64,000 nucleotides of DNA from Tiliqua scincoides (lineage: Eukaryota; Chordata; Lepidosauria; Squamata; Scincidae). Made by a program: the position numbers and the translations under genes. Below are positions 22,164-33,700 of this stretch, in pieces. The stretch is from contig NC_089825.1 of assembly GCF_035046505.1 (NCBI RefSeq), positions 3,339,563 through 3,403,562 of the forward strand. The letters are read 5' to 3'. The notes beneath the pieces were generated by a model. The model was given only the letters and a program-made list of their open reading frames with translations. It did no database searches and was not told where the DNA came from. The stretch's first letter is position 1. Each line of letters opens with the position of its first letter.

Positions 22164-22469
22164 GAACCCTGCACAGTGCGTGGTAGGGGAGAACATAACA
22201 TGTGAGCCGCACATACAGCAGAAGTGGGGCACCCAATTCCTTGAGTAATAACTTTCTGATGGCCCTAGGCTTGTGCTTTTTGACCCATTTTGTATACTGC
22301 TTTGTGTAAGTGGAAAAGTGGCTTCTACCAAAGCCTTTGCTCTTTGTGAGGGAAATGTAGCACAAACTAAGGAGGCAATGGTTTTCAAAATGTGGGTCTT
22401 TCCCCAATACGACTTTTATTAATGATGAAGAGATCAGAGCTTAGTACATTGTGTGTGGCTGTGGGTCTC

Positions 22470-22545
22470 ATAAAAACATAAGAGCCCCACTGGATCAGGC
22501 CAAAGGCCCATCTAGGCCAGCTTCCTGTATCTCACAGTGGCAAGA
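22470..22545 (-). mobile_element. CR1 3' tail fragment
   Basis: It reads AAAAACATAAGAGCCCCACT, GGATCAGGCCAAAGGCCCAT and CAGCTTCCTGTATCTCACAG, the extreme 3' end of the family in reverse. Confidence 0.75.
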
Positions 22546-23764
22546 TGGCCCCATGGTCTTCAACTTCTGGGGTTAGCTGATGCTGCTTTGGGAGTGGCAG
22601 GTGCCAATAACATCACACAAAATTAGGACAGGCAACATTGCCAAATTGCATGACTTAGACATGAAGTTTCCCAAGTGAAGGGCTGTTCTTTGAGGGAGTG
22701 CAGGGTAGTAACCCTTTTGTCACTGTTGGGCTTTCCCCAGGGAAATTCTGCTATCAGAAATGCCGTTTGCCAACAAACATCCGGAGACAGACCCTCTGCT
22801 GCTGGCGCAAGGGCTTTGCTCTCAAAAGGGGAAGTGGCGTCATCTACCACAGTGCTGGAGCTAAGCATCAGGAAGGGGTGCATGGAGAAGAAGCCTGCTG
22901 CTGAAGGATGTGAAAAAGAGCAAGCTGCCCCTGGAGAGTCTCTGGGGGGTCTGTGGCCCTTGCTCCTGCTGCCTTGCTGGACTGGCCTGTGGTAGCTACT
23001 CATTTTGTAAACTGGCAAAGCATGCAAGCTTGCTGAACTTTCTGTGTACTGCAGGCTCCGTGGTGTCAGGCCATCCAGAATGAATCAAAGTGCAGCCTCA
23101 GAGCCAAATAAATGCAATGCTCCCTCTTTCATATTGCACAGTGGAGGTGGGAGAAAGGTGCACAGCTCCCACTGTGGACTGCACTGAACCCAGGGATTCA
23201 ATAAATGAAGAAGTTACCCACAGAAAAGGATTTGTGTGTCCCTTTGGAGTTGTTGAGATCTTGGCTGTGCCAAAGAGTTCTTGTGCGTTATCAAACCACC
23301 CTGTAATAATAGGTGGCAGATTTATTCTCCAAGTTTGCCTTGAATGGTTTCTCAACTATGCTGGAAGAAAACAAAAACCCCTGCACCAAAGAGGCAGCCC
23401 CCCCCCCCTTTTGCTGATGGGAATTGGGAGTGTGGTGTGTGTGAGAGAGAGACATTATTGATAGATGCCATCATCGTGCATAGAGTGGAACAGTTTCCCA
23501 AGCAGCAAGGACTGGTCCTTGCACTGAAGAGCTTACTGTCTAAAATCAGTAGTGGTGGAGAAAGCAGGGCAAACCTTCACTGTGTGCCTCTGCAAATTGC
23601 CATACTGTTGCAAAGCAGTTAGACACTGAGCTGAAGATGCAGGCTGGGTGGAAACAGTCCCAGCCCACGTCTGCTCCGGCTGGATTCTGCACTGATCCAT
23701 TTTCTTCAGATGGTCATTTGGGCACATGGGCCTCTCTTCTGTGGTTACCCAACCTGCTGTGCAG

Positions 23765-23855
23765 AGCAATGCTTTGCACATTTACTTGGAAGTAAGTCCC
23801 ACTGGGTTGAATGGGTTTATTCCCAGGCAAGTGTCATAGGATTGCAGCCTTAAGG
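23765..23855. mobile_element. Short palindromic MITE, copy 2
   Basis: It has ACTTGGAAGTAAGTCCCACT, then GGGTTTATTCCCAGGCAAGT, then CATAGGATTGCAGCC, the same family as 16725-16810. Confidence 0.6.
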
Positions 23856-24129
23856 ATCATTAAAGCTGCAATTGTATGCAACCTTACCTGGATGTAACCA
23901 CCTTGGAGACAGTGGGACTGACTCTTGAATAAACATGCACAGGGTTGTTCTGCATGACTGTAAACACAAAGGGTTAATTTGTTAGGTCAGACTAAGAATC
24001 CTCATAGTACAGCATCCACCAGCTGCTTCTGGGGAGTTCAGGCAGGGAGAGCCACCCTGGTTGCATTGTCTGTTTCGTCCACATCTGAAGGCTCCTTTTT
24101 GCCACCCTGGCTCAGAGTCACCGAAAAGA

Positions 24130-24380
24130 CCTATCCATTAAGTTGTCTTTTTAAAAAAAGTTTTGTAAGCCAGAGATCGTCACCACATCCTGTGGCAGCA
24201 AGTTCCATATGATCGTTGTGACTAAGTACTTCAATTTTCACTATGTGGCCCTAGTTGTAGTATTACAAAAGAGGAAGAAAATGTCACTCTCCCTTCAGCT
24301 CAAAGTTTTATGAACCTCTGTCATGTCTCCCTGTCACACTTTTTCCCAGTCATAGAAAAGCCCCTGATGTTTTTGCCTTT
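24130..24380 (-). mobile_element. Old CR1 fragment
   Basis: Traces of the CR1 C-terminal region in reverse: CACCACATCCTGTGGCAGCA, GTTCCATATGATC and CTCTGTCATGTCTCCCTGTC. It is heavily diverged. Confidence 0.55.
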
Positions 24381-24653
24381 CCCCAACTCAGCCACAGATT
24401 GTGGGTTGCAAAGTCTCTTCTAATCCATTGAATGAAAGGCTATGATGATGACACCCAAGTGACAGGAACCTTGAGCCGCGAAGATGTCTGTGCTATAACC
24501 GCAGGACCCCACCCTCCCTACTGTGCAGGAACCTCAGGGCAGGAAGCCCTACCCAGTGGTTGAGTCATTGCCTTTGCTCTGCCGGTGGGACATAGCCCCA
24601 CAGAGTCGCTCTCTTTTGCTCGGAGAGCGGCTGCTCCCCCTTCCTCAGGGGAC

Positions 24654-24748
24654 ATGGCTGAGCAGGAGAGCCTGGAGTTCGGGAAAGCCGACTTTGTCCT
24701 CCTGGACAGGGTGACCATGGAGGACTTCTTAGACAACCTGAAGCTGAG
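24654..24748 (+). CDS. MYO1G: MYO1G coding exon 1
   Basis: The exon encodes the N-terminus, [20 protein letters not shown] and on to DNLKL, ending in phase 2 (AG|gtaagg). The ATG context GACATGG is good. TTCCTCAG immediately upstream (to 24648) could be a splice acceptor, so a 5' untranslated exon may lie further left. Conserved [10 protein letters not shown] and TVMEDF-like blocks match MYO1G. Confidence 0.92.
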
Positions 24749-27700
24749 GTAAGGGTCAGACTTCAGGAAGGATGAACAGGGCATGGGGAGGGAGGGCAAC
24801 TCAAGCTCAAAGGATCCTGGGACAGGCCAAAGGTCTAGCACCTGCTTCTCCTCAACACTTCCAGGGCAAAGGCAGTGGTCCTCTGAAGGCCAGGTGCAGG
24901 GGAACAGCCAACCAGGAGGGCAGGGCGGTTGCCATCAGGCTGTGATCGGCCACCATATGAAGCAGATGTTGGACCAGATGTTCTGCTTCTAAGATGCAGG
25001 TTTACAAAGGCTTTTGACTGTGAACATAAGATGCTGTTGCTGCGAGAGATGGTCAGGAAGCTGGGGAATCCTTGGACCAATGGGCCAGTGTCCTCACCCT
25101 TTGCTGACGTCTGGGACTATGTACTTTGAAAAAATGTACTGTACATCCTGCCTTTTGCAGCTAACAATAAAAAGCAGTTGAAATACCAACAAAATACAAA
25201 CTTCTTCCCTTTGGGGAGAAAGGAGGGTATAAATGAACAGAGGGTATAAATGGTGCTGGAGGCTAATTTAAAATAATCAAGACCAGAAATGCTCAGAAAA
25301 ATAAAGGGACCTTTTAAAATAGTGAATTCTGCAGCACTTCCTAGATTTCACACTTGTGTACCAGTCTAGTGTGTGCAGAAAATACACTGAGATATGTCAC
25401 TGTAGACCCTTGTATTCCGGCAATCCAGCAGCTCTTCCTGTGGACTGGGTCACACGTAATCTCTCTTCACACACTATCAGCAACGTACCCCCCATCTGTG
25501 CACAGTGTATGATGATTGTCAGCCCATCCACACACGCACATGTTACAGTCGGTGCCTATGTACTATGTTACATTCAGTGTCAGAACATGTGCACTGCGCT
25601 CTACATTTCCAAGAAGGCCAATCCCTTTTTTTACTCAAAATTAACACAAAGGCACATTAAGTGCACATTAAGTCAAAGGCACAAAAATGGACACGCCACA
25701 CATTAACAGCCATGTAGTGCATAGGCAAAGTCAGATTTCCTTGCCAACAAGTGTGCACCTGACAGGGAGCTGCACCCAGCCCCCTGAAGCGTACCTGTGT
25801 GATGCACATTTGTGACATTAACATGTTATATTTATAGCTGTACAGGAATATGCCCTGATGCTTTATACCTCTATTTTCTTTCCACTGATCATGTGTCCTG
25901 CTTTTCTGTGCATTATATTCAAAGCAGCTAATCAATGCTTGCGCAATCAATTCCAACTGCAGCATTAAAATCAGAATAAAACATCATAAGTCAACAAGGA
26001 AGGAACATCACAAGTCAACAATGTTCTTCCAGCAGCAGCTGAAAATTAAATGGCTGTTGGATGACTTGCACCTTGGAACTGCAAGCAGAGAAGGAGACTG
26101 GCAGATCCCCCCAGAGAGGGCAGAAAGCCCCCCCCCCCGCCTCTTACACTCCTGGTATTTCTGAGGATGATGGTCACTGAGGAGGGCCACCAGTCCTGTT
26201 CTCCACATTTGTATCTGTTTGTACAGGAGCAGGAGCTGGGGCTCTTACTGCCTCCAGCTGCCAGCCTTGGTTCAGGCAATGACATCTGGAGTCCATGCAC
26301 CTTAGTGGCTGGTTGCTCTTCCTCATCTCACTTGTGCTGTGGGAGTTTCCTGCCAGCCAACCTCCCCGTTTATAGGAAAGTGCTGGTTTCTCAACCTCAC
26401 AGCTGACTCTCACCCATGACAGATATAGAAACAGACTTTTACAGCCCCCACAGATTGCCGATGTATGAATGGGGGGGGGGGAAGCAGAGATTAGGGACCC
26501 CAGATCCCTCAGCCCTGCAAACATCTGGGCAAGATCATCCAAGCTGAGTCTGGTTCCTGCCAAACTGGGAAGTGATGTGGCAGCATGGCCTAGTCCAAGG
26601 AGTTCAGGCATTATCAGTCTTGCACCATCAGGACTCAGCAGAGGAGAAGTACAGGAACTGGAGGCCAGTCGAGCGGCCCAAGCACCAGGAGCGAAGCTTT
26701 GGGTTGCCAACACTATTTTCCTGTTGCTGCCCCAATGCCTTTGGAGGCTGACATTTAGCAGAGAAGGCCTTTCCTATCATCTTGTGTCCTCACCAGGAAG
26801 ATTTTCCTTGCTTCGTTTTTGCATATCATAAGAACAACCCTGCTGGATCAGGCCAAAGGACCATCTAGTCCAGCTTCCTGCATCTCACAGTGGCCCACCA
26901 GATGCCTCAGGGAGCACACAAGACAACGAGATACCTGTGTCCTGTTGCTAATCCCTTGCACCTGGCATTCTGAAGTAGACTACTAAAACCAGGAGGTTGC
27001 ACACACCCATCATGGCATGTACTTTTCTTCCAGAAATCTGTCCATTCCCCTTTAAAAGGCATCTAGGCCAGAATCCATCACCACATCTTGTGGCAAGGAG
27101 TTCCACAGACTCAGTATCTTCTTTAGATGTTTTTTTTATAAATTTTTAGAATATTTACATCACAAGATTGTAAGAGGCACAGGAGCAGAACTACTCATGA
27201 AAAGGTAGCTTCTTTAGCCTGGGATCAGGGAGAAAGAATGGGAGACCTGCTGAGGGGCCTTGGGAGTGAAAGGCTGGAGCTGGAAATGTGGAGGCAGCCA
27301 GGGAAGAGGCAACCAGGAGAGGTTGCTGAGCGGGAGTGATAGTGAGGGGCAGCAATGTGATCTTTGCCCAGGCAAAATGCCAGCGCTTCAGGGGCTTCCT
27401 TGGATAGCTACATGCTGCCTACTGCCCCAAGCAGCAAGAGGTTCCAAAGGCAGGCCTTTCGCCTTCATTTCCTGTGTATGCAAATGCATGGAGACTGAAG
27501 GTGTCTCTGTTTGCTTTGCTTTCTTTACAAAGATGCAGGCTGGGCAAACTGCAGTCCATGCTTGTGGCTAATGTTGACTCAGTGTGCAGCAGCAGTGAAG
27601 AAGGCAAGTTCCATATTGGGAATCACCAAAACAGAAGAACAGCGCATAGAAACACAGGGAAAACCCTGCTGGCTCCAGCCAAAGTCTTATGTAGACCCAC

Positions 27701-30700
27701 ATTCTGACTCCCACAGTGACTCACTAGAAAGCCGCAGTGGCCTGCACAGGAATAAAGCAATATTTATTTACCCAGCATGTAATTAATATTTGGAACTCAT
27801 TACCATAGGATGCTGTGAGGTCAACTGGCCTGGATGCCTGTAAAAGGGAAAGGGACAGATTGGTGGAGGAAAAATCCGCCACAGATTACCAGCCATGATA
27901 ATGATATGTGGTCTCTGAGTTTCAGAATTAGCCAGGCACGAGAGAATGGCTTCCGGTGGACCACTGTGAGAGACAAGAGGCTGGGGATTGGACCAGGTGG
28001 CCCTGGGCCTGATCCAGCAGAACTCTTACATTCTTAGGAAGCCCACAAGCGGGAGAAAGAGGCACCTGCCTCTCCTGCAATTGCTCACCTATGATGAATA
28101 CTGCAGCTGAGCCCAGGCTTCATCCAGAGGCATTTTGGCCAGCAACCGCTGAGAACAGCCTGTCCTTTATGAGCCCCTTTAAGGCCATCTAAGCTGATGA
28201 CCATCACCCCATCTTGGTACTGCAGACCATACAGAGTAAGGGTGCGCTGGGTAAAGGACCTCTTCTTGTCCACCCCAAACCTCCTGCCAGTCCATTTCAA
28301 TTAATGATCTGGCCTGCCTCTAGTCTTGAGAGAGGGGGAGAAAAGCTTCTCTGTCTCCACTCTCTCCACATTTTACATAATTTTATAGAACTCAGTCATA
28401 CCTCCCCCCCCCCACAAGCAAGCTAAAAAAGCTCCAGACTCTGTTGCCTTTCCTCAAAGGGAGGACTACTCCAGCCCCTGCAATCATGTCAGTTGTCCTC
28501 CTCTGTACCTTTTTCAGCTCCACAATATCTTTCTTGTGGTGTGGCAGTCAGAACTGGACACAAGATTCCAAATGTGGCTGCATAACAGATTTTGTAGGGG
28601 CAATATAACCATGTGATCAGGTGGAGAAAGCCTTCAGAAGCTCATGGGACCTTCTTTGTTTGGTCATCATGAATGTGTTCATAAATGGCCGAATAAGGGG
28701 CTCTGGGTGGTTTGCAGTTTCAGATGGTGGTTTACAGTTCGATAGACATGATGCAACAGGACAAAGAGATGAGGAGAGGGGGAAAAAAACAGCAGTTTCT
28801 GGGAGCTGGTGGTTGGGCCCAGGGGCTGTCTGTGCAAGCGACCCAATCCATGTGTGAGTGATGTGCAGCTGCCATGCAGAGCCCTACAGTGAGATCTGTG
28901 GCGAGGGAAAAGTAAAACTGCACATCACCCTCTCAGAGGGTGAAGCTTGTATCATGAAAGGTCAATGGCCCCAGAAGTGTAGCCAGGGGGTGGCACAGTA
29001 AGTATGGCAGGGGCACAATGTGCCCTGTAAGCAGCCCTTTCCCCCACCGTTGGAGCCATTTGGGCAGCGATGGCAACGTGCAGCCTGTCAGGAATAATCA
29101 AGTGGTGGCCCAGGGTCAGCTAAATCACAGACCTACAAGTTTTTCTAAGTTTTTTTTTTCCCATTCTGGAGCCTGGCTGCTGACAAAGGGGTCCATTTGT
29201 ATCAAAATGCACGTCCTTTCCCTTGGATTAGCCCCCCAAGCACGAAAGCTGGCTCTTCTCCAGCCACATCCATTCTGACTGTGGCTCATTTGGTTTTCCT
29301 GAGGTTTGAGAAAGGACGGATCTATACATACATAGGAGAGGTGGTGGTCTCCATGAACCCCTACAAGCAGACAGATCTCTACGGAAAGGAGGTGATTGAA
29401 CATTATCGGGGCCGAGAGTTGTACGAGAGACCACCCCATCTCTACGCGGTGGCTGACGCAGCCTACAAGGCCATGAAGCGCCGGGCCAAAGACACCTGCA
29501 TTGTCATCTCAGGTACGGGCAGTTACACCATTTCGTTCATGCTTGACTTGCTCTGACATCCTCCTGCCTCTGACAGCATCACTGGGCACAATTTGTCCTG
29601 AGCCTGGTGTAAAGAGGGCTTATCAAAAATAATGTTTTCCCAACACCCCCTCCCATGGCACCTAAACTTTCACTCTGCCACCGAGATGCTTGTTTCTTAG
29701 CTGCAGCACTCAGCCAAGTTTTGCAACTTACTTCAATTACTTGGTCTTCCAAAAGTATGAATAAAGAGGACTACAAACAGGACATAACTGAGCTTTATAA
29801 TTACAGCTACATTAGCACAGGTCCTAACATGGCAAATTAGCCTTTAATAACCCTCTTTGAAAAAACACTAGCCAGGCATAAACAACCAACAATAACTTTT
29901 ACAAGCTACCCTGCACATGCCCAGTCTCGTCTGATCTTGGAAGCTAAGCAGGGTCAGGCCTGGTTAGTACTTGGATGGGAGACCGCCTGGGAATACTGGG
30001 TGCTGTAGGCCTATACCATAGTCTTTCAAGACTGAAGGTTGCCAACCAGTCCCCTTAATTACCAGGGACTCAGCTTTAACTATTCACCAAGGTAGCCAAC
30101 TAAACATCAAGAAAGGATTCTTTCTGTACTCATGAGAAACCCACTAAATTGATTTTATTGAATATACTGAAATTGGGGTTACATCTCATTTAAAAGATTG
30201 CGATAGACATTAAGAGGGGAAACCCCCTCAGAGACTTGATACAGACAACTAAAATAATAAACCTGAAAACTCCTAAATTACACTGAACCTTATCACTTGC
30301 AGGCATAAGTTGAAAAAACATAACAGAGCATGGCCTTCACCTGCCCTCCAAAGTTTGCAGAGATTCCCCATCTATGATGAGCGGCCAAGGCAGGGAGGAT
30401 GACCTCCCAAACGCCAACATAAACTCAGCTCCTAAATTCCTCTTTATACACCAAGGATCCAATTAAAAGACCAGCCCCTTGTCTCCTGAATGGTGTAATC
30501 CTACAGATCACTTTTTGGTTCATTAAATGGTACCTGCACAGCTGCAGTAAGTTTCTAATAATTAAGTATAACATTCACAGCTGCAATAAGTTTCTAATAG
30601 TGTAATGTCCTTGGTACCATAACTCTGCTAGTACTTCCTCTGCATTCCCTTAACCAGAAAGAACACTGATAAGGGCAAAGTGCTTTTTATTTTCACAGGT

Positions 30701-33700
30701 CAAAATGATTTCCTACTTGCTCATGCCTAACATTACTGCCTTCTAGCAAATGAATACCACTTACAAAATAAAGTCAGACTTGGGCCTAGTCCGGCTTGTT
30801 CTTTACACCTGGCCAGGTCAAAAACTAGAAGGCTTCTTACAAGCCCAGCTGACCATAAAATATTACGTGAAGCAACAATCCGGGTTTTAATTATTCGTGT
30901 CATGTTTATCCCGTCTTTTCCTGAGAGGCTTGGCACTCTCCCTCCCTCCACCATTGTATCTCCACAATCCACTCTGGGAGGCAGGCCCACGGTAACCCAG
31001 TGATCATTGTGGCCAAGTGGGACTTGAGTCCAGGTCTCCCCGCTCCGAATCCAACACTCCAGCCATTGCACCACACTGTGTCTGGTAAGAGAGGCCTCTG
31101 AACAAGTGCAGGGTGCAGTTTTTGAACTGCCACTGCCTGCTAACCTGCTCACATCTGGCGTTATGGGATGGGGCTGCTGGACGGTGTACACAAGCTCAGG
31201 TCCTTCACTCCTCATGTAGAGTTCAACCCTCTGGGCCTGCCAAGTGCTCCCACTGAACCCCTGAAACCACATGGCTCCCTTTCCCCCTCAAACCTGACTT
31301 AGCCTAACCTCCTGGGCTACTTACAAGGAGGGGGTAGAATGAATAGCATTGTTCCTGCAAGAAGGTCTGTGAGTAGGGGTGAGATCTCTGAATGTGAGAG
31401 TTCTGCCCCTCTCCACCTGGAAGAAGGTCTGCATTGTCAGGGCTCAGGAATGACCAGTCTGTGGCCTGGGTCCCTGCCAGAGGCATGATGGCACCTGCAT
31501 CCTCCACCACTGTGAGTGCTGTCACCTCTACTTCCCTGCATAGGGGAAGCTGCTCATCATTGGGACTTGGAATGACAGTACTGTTCTTAGGAGGAAAGCC
31601 TGCCTCATGCGTGTTTCCGTTGCCATTGGGTTGACCTGCTTTTCAGGGGAAAGTGGTGCTGGGAAGACCGAAGCCAGCAAATATATCATGCAGTACATCG
31701 CAGCCATCACAAATCCAACGCAGAGAGCAGAGGTGGAAAGGTAAGTCGCTGGAGAGGGAACTTTTCCAAAAGGTGAGGCTAGTTCGTGGAGGGCAGATCT
31801 TTCCACTACAATCAGGAGGGGTGGCTCGTCCACATGCGGAAACAACATACCCCTGAGCACAGAACGTCCTTTTCCGTCTGCTTCAGAGGGTCTCCAAGGT
31901 ATTTGGCTGACCTCTGTTGGAGAGAGAGAGCTGAACGAGACGAACCCACCATGGTCCTTTCCAGCAGCCAGACTCCTCCTAGACGCTTGTGGCTCATCTC
32001 CTGGCTGTTTCAGCGGCTCCTGGGAAGGAGTGAACAAGAGAGCCTGGTTCCTTTCATGGAACCCTGCAGTCTTGTTCACCCGCTTGGTTGATGGCTTGAT
32101 ATTGCTCTCTGGGGCCTTGAACTTGCAGTTACTCTGCTGCTGTATTTGGGGGTTTCTGGGCTGCATTATTCCTGCTTCTATGAGTGGGGTGGTGAAGGAG
32201 GCGCCTGCTGCTGCTTGGTGGGCTTTGCTCTCATTGTAGTCTTTGATGGTGTTTGTTGTTAACTCATGGTTTCGGCCCCACTCCTCCCCCCTCATGAATT
32301 GCGAGCAGCTGAAAGGTGGGATCAAGTTTTGAAATAACATGGTGAGTCTCACAGCTGCATGCCAAGGCCTGCCTGATCTCAGTTGCTGCCCACCCAGGAC
32401 TGGCCTCTCAGTGTAAAATGAGGACCAGGCAACTTTTGTACAGAAGTGGAAAGAGCCCAGTCTCTCAATTTGGGGTGTGTTTCTGTAGACTTGATCCAAG
32501 GCTGCGTGTTTGAGGGGCACACATTAAACTAGATGCCCAAAATGTACAGCAGTGAGGGATAGATCCTAAAGAAATGGATACATAAATTCTCTATGTTTTC
32601 GGACTCTTCAAGACTGAAATTACTGTTAAGTACTCTTTGTAAAGAGTGTGTTGTGGATGTAGCCAAATTCTGTTTCTATCTGGTTTTAAACTCTGGTTTT
32701 AAGATTTTAGATAAATAGGTGTATGGTTGATGTGCTAATCAACGTAATAAACTTGACTTGACATTAAACTAGAAGAAGGGGTGGAGCTGACTATTGTGGC
32801 CTGTGAGCTACCCCTGGGACCTCATAGTTCTGGTCTGAAGGTGTCACTTTCCCATGTCTGAATTGTACTAATATGTGTTGGTGCTCATGGAGAAGACCTG
32901 GGCTGCATTCCCACTACAGCAGTGGTTCCCAACCTTTAGGAGCCCATGGACCATTGAGGCAAAAATTGGAGCCATCATGGACCACACGCAACCTCACCAA
33001 CCCCCTGCACACAAAAAATACAATTCTCAGCGAGATGCTGGAAGTGATCAAAGACGATCTTTCTTTCTTGATACCTCACGGACCACTTCTCAGGGTCTCG
33101 TGGACCACTGTGGTCTGTAGACTACAGGTTGGGAACCAGTGCACTCCAGCTTCAATTCATTTTCAATGCACTTCTCTTCCACCACTGCATTCTTGGGGGA
33201 CTGTAGTTCATTAAGGATTCTGGGAGCTGTTAGAGCTGCTCTAAAACTCTTCTCCAAAATGCATGGGAGAAATAGAAGTGCACTGAAAGTAGATTAAAGC
33301 TGTAGTGGAAACTCAGCCCTGGATAGGCAGAGATTTAGGTACCCAAACTTATTTTGTTAGCAATTTGTTTTGTACTGTATAGTTTTCTTATGTCCTGGGC
33401 CCTCTGAAAAGCCAGGCGCCCGGGATTTTGCCCCCTGCCCCCCTTGGGTTTGCTCCCAGGGGCTCTAAGTGGCAAAAATGTGCCCCCTCCCTTATATCCC
33501 CACAATAGCCCTGTGAGGTAGGTTAGGCCAAGAGACAAGATCTGGCCTAAGGTCACCTCACCCAGTACATGTTGTGGCTGGGGGTGGGATTTGCTTCCAG
33601 GCCCCCCCTTTCAGTCAGAACCCAGCAGTCCAGCCACAACTTCCTCTGACTCCCCATGTGATGCCCCATTCTCCTCCTGGCCCCATGTCTCTCCTCAGGG

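Larger units (their letters stand above)
22164..24653. other. Intergenic DNA upstream of MYO1G
   Basis: Apart from the CR1 scraps at 22470-22545 and 24130-24380 and a MITE at 23765-23855, I see no exon-like or RNA-gene signal. The MYO1G promoter and any 5' untranslated exon should lie in the right part. No TATA box was identified. Confidence 0.4.
31741..33698. other. MYO1G intron 3 with unexplained antisense frame
   Basis: Positions 31800-32330 hold a minus-strand open stretch that belongs to a 330-codon frame (32520-31528). It is rich in Gln, Pro, Ser and Lys (for example [20 protein letters not shown]). I do not recognise the protein. Its C-terminal part is simply antisense to MYO1G exon 3. 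It may be a retrocopy or chance. Confidence 0.3.

Noticed and set aside
29905-30011. Functional 5S rRNA gene
   Set aside because: The 5' end is missing or diverged, there are several substitutions, no T-run terminator follows, and a retroposon tail shared with another repeat follows instead.
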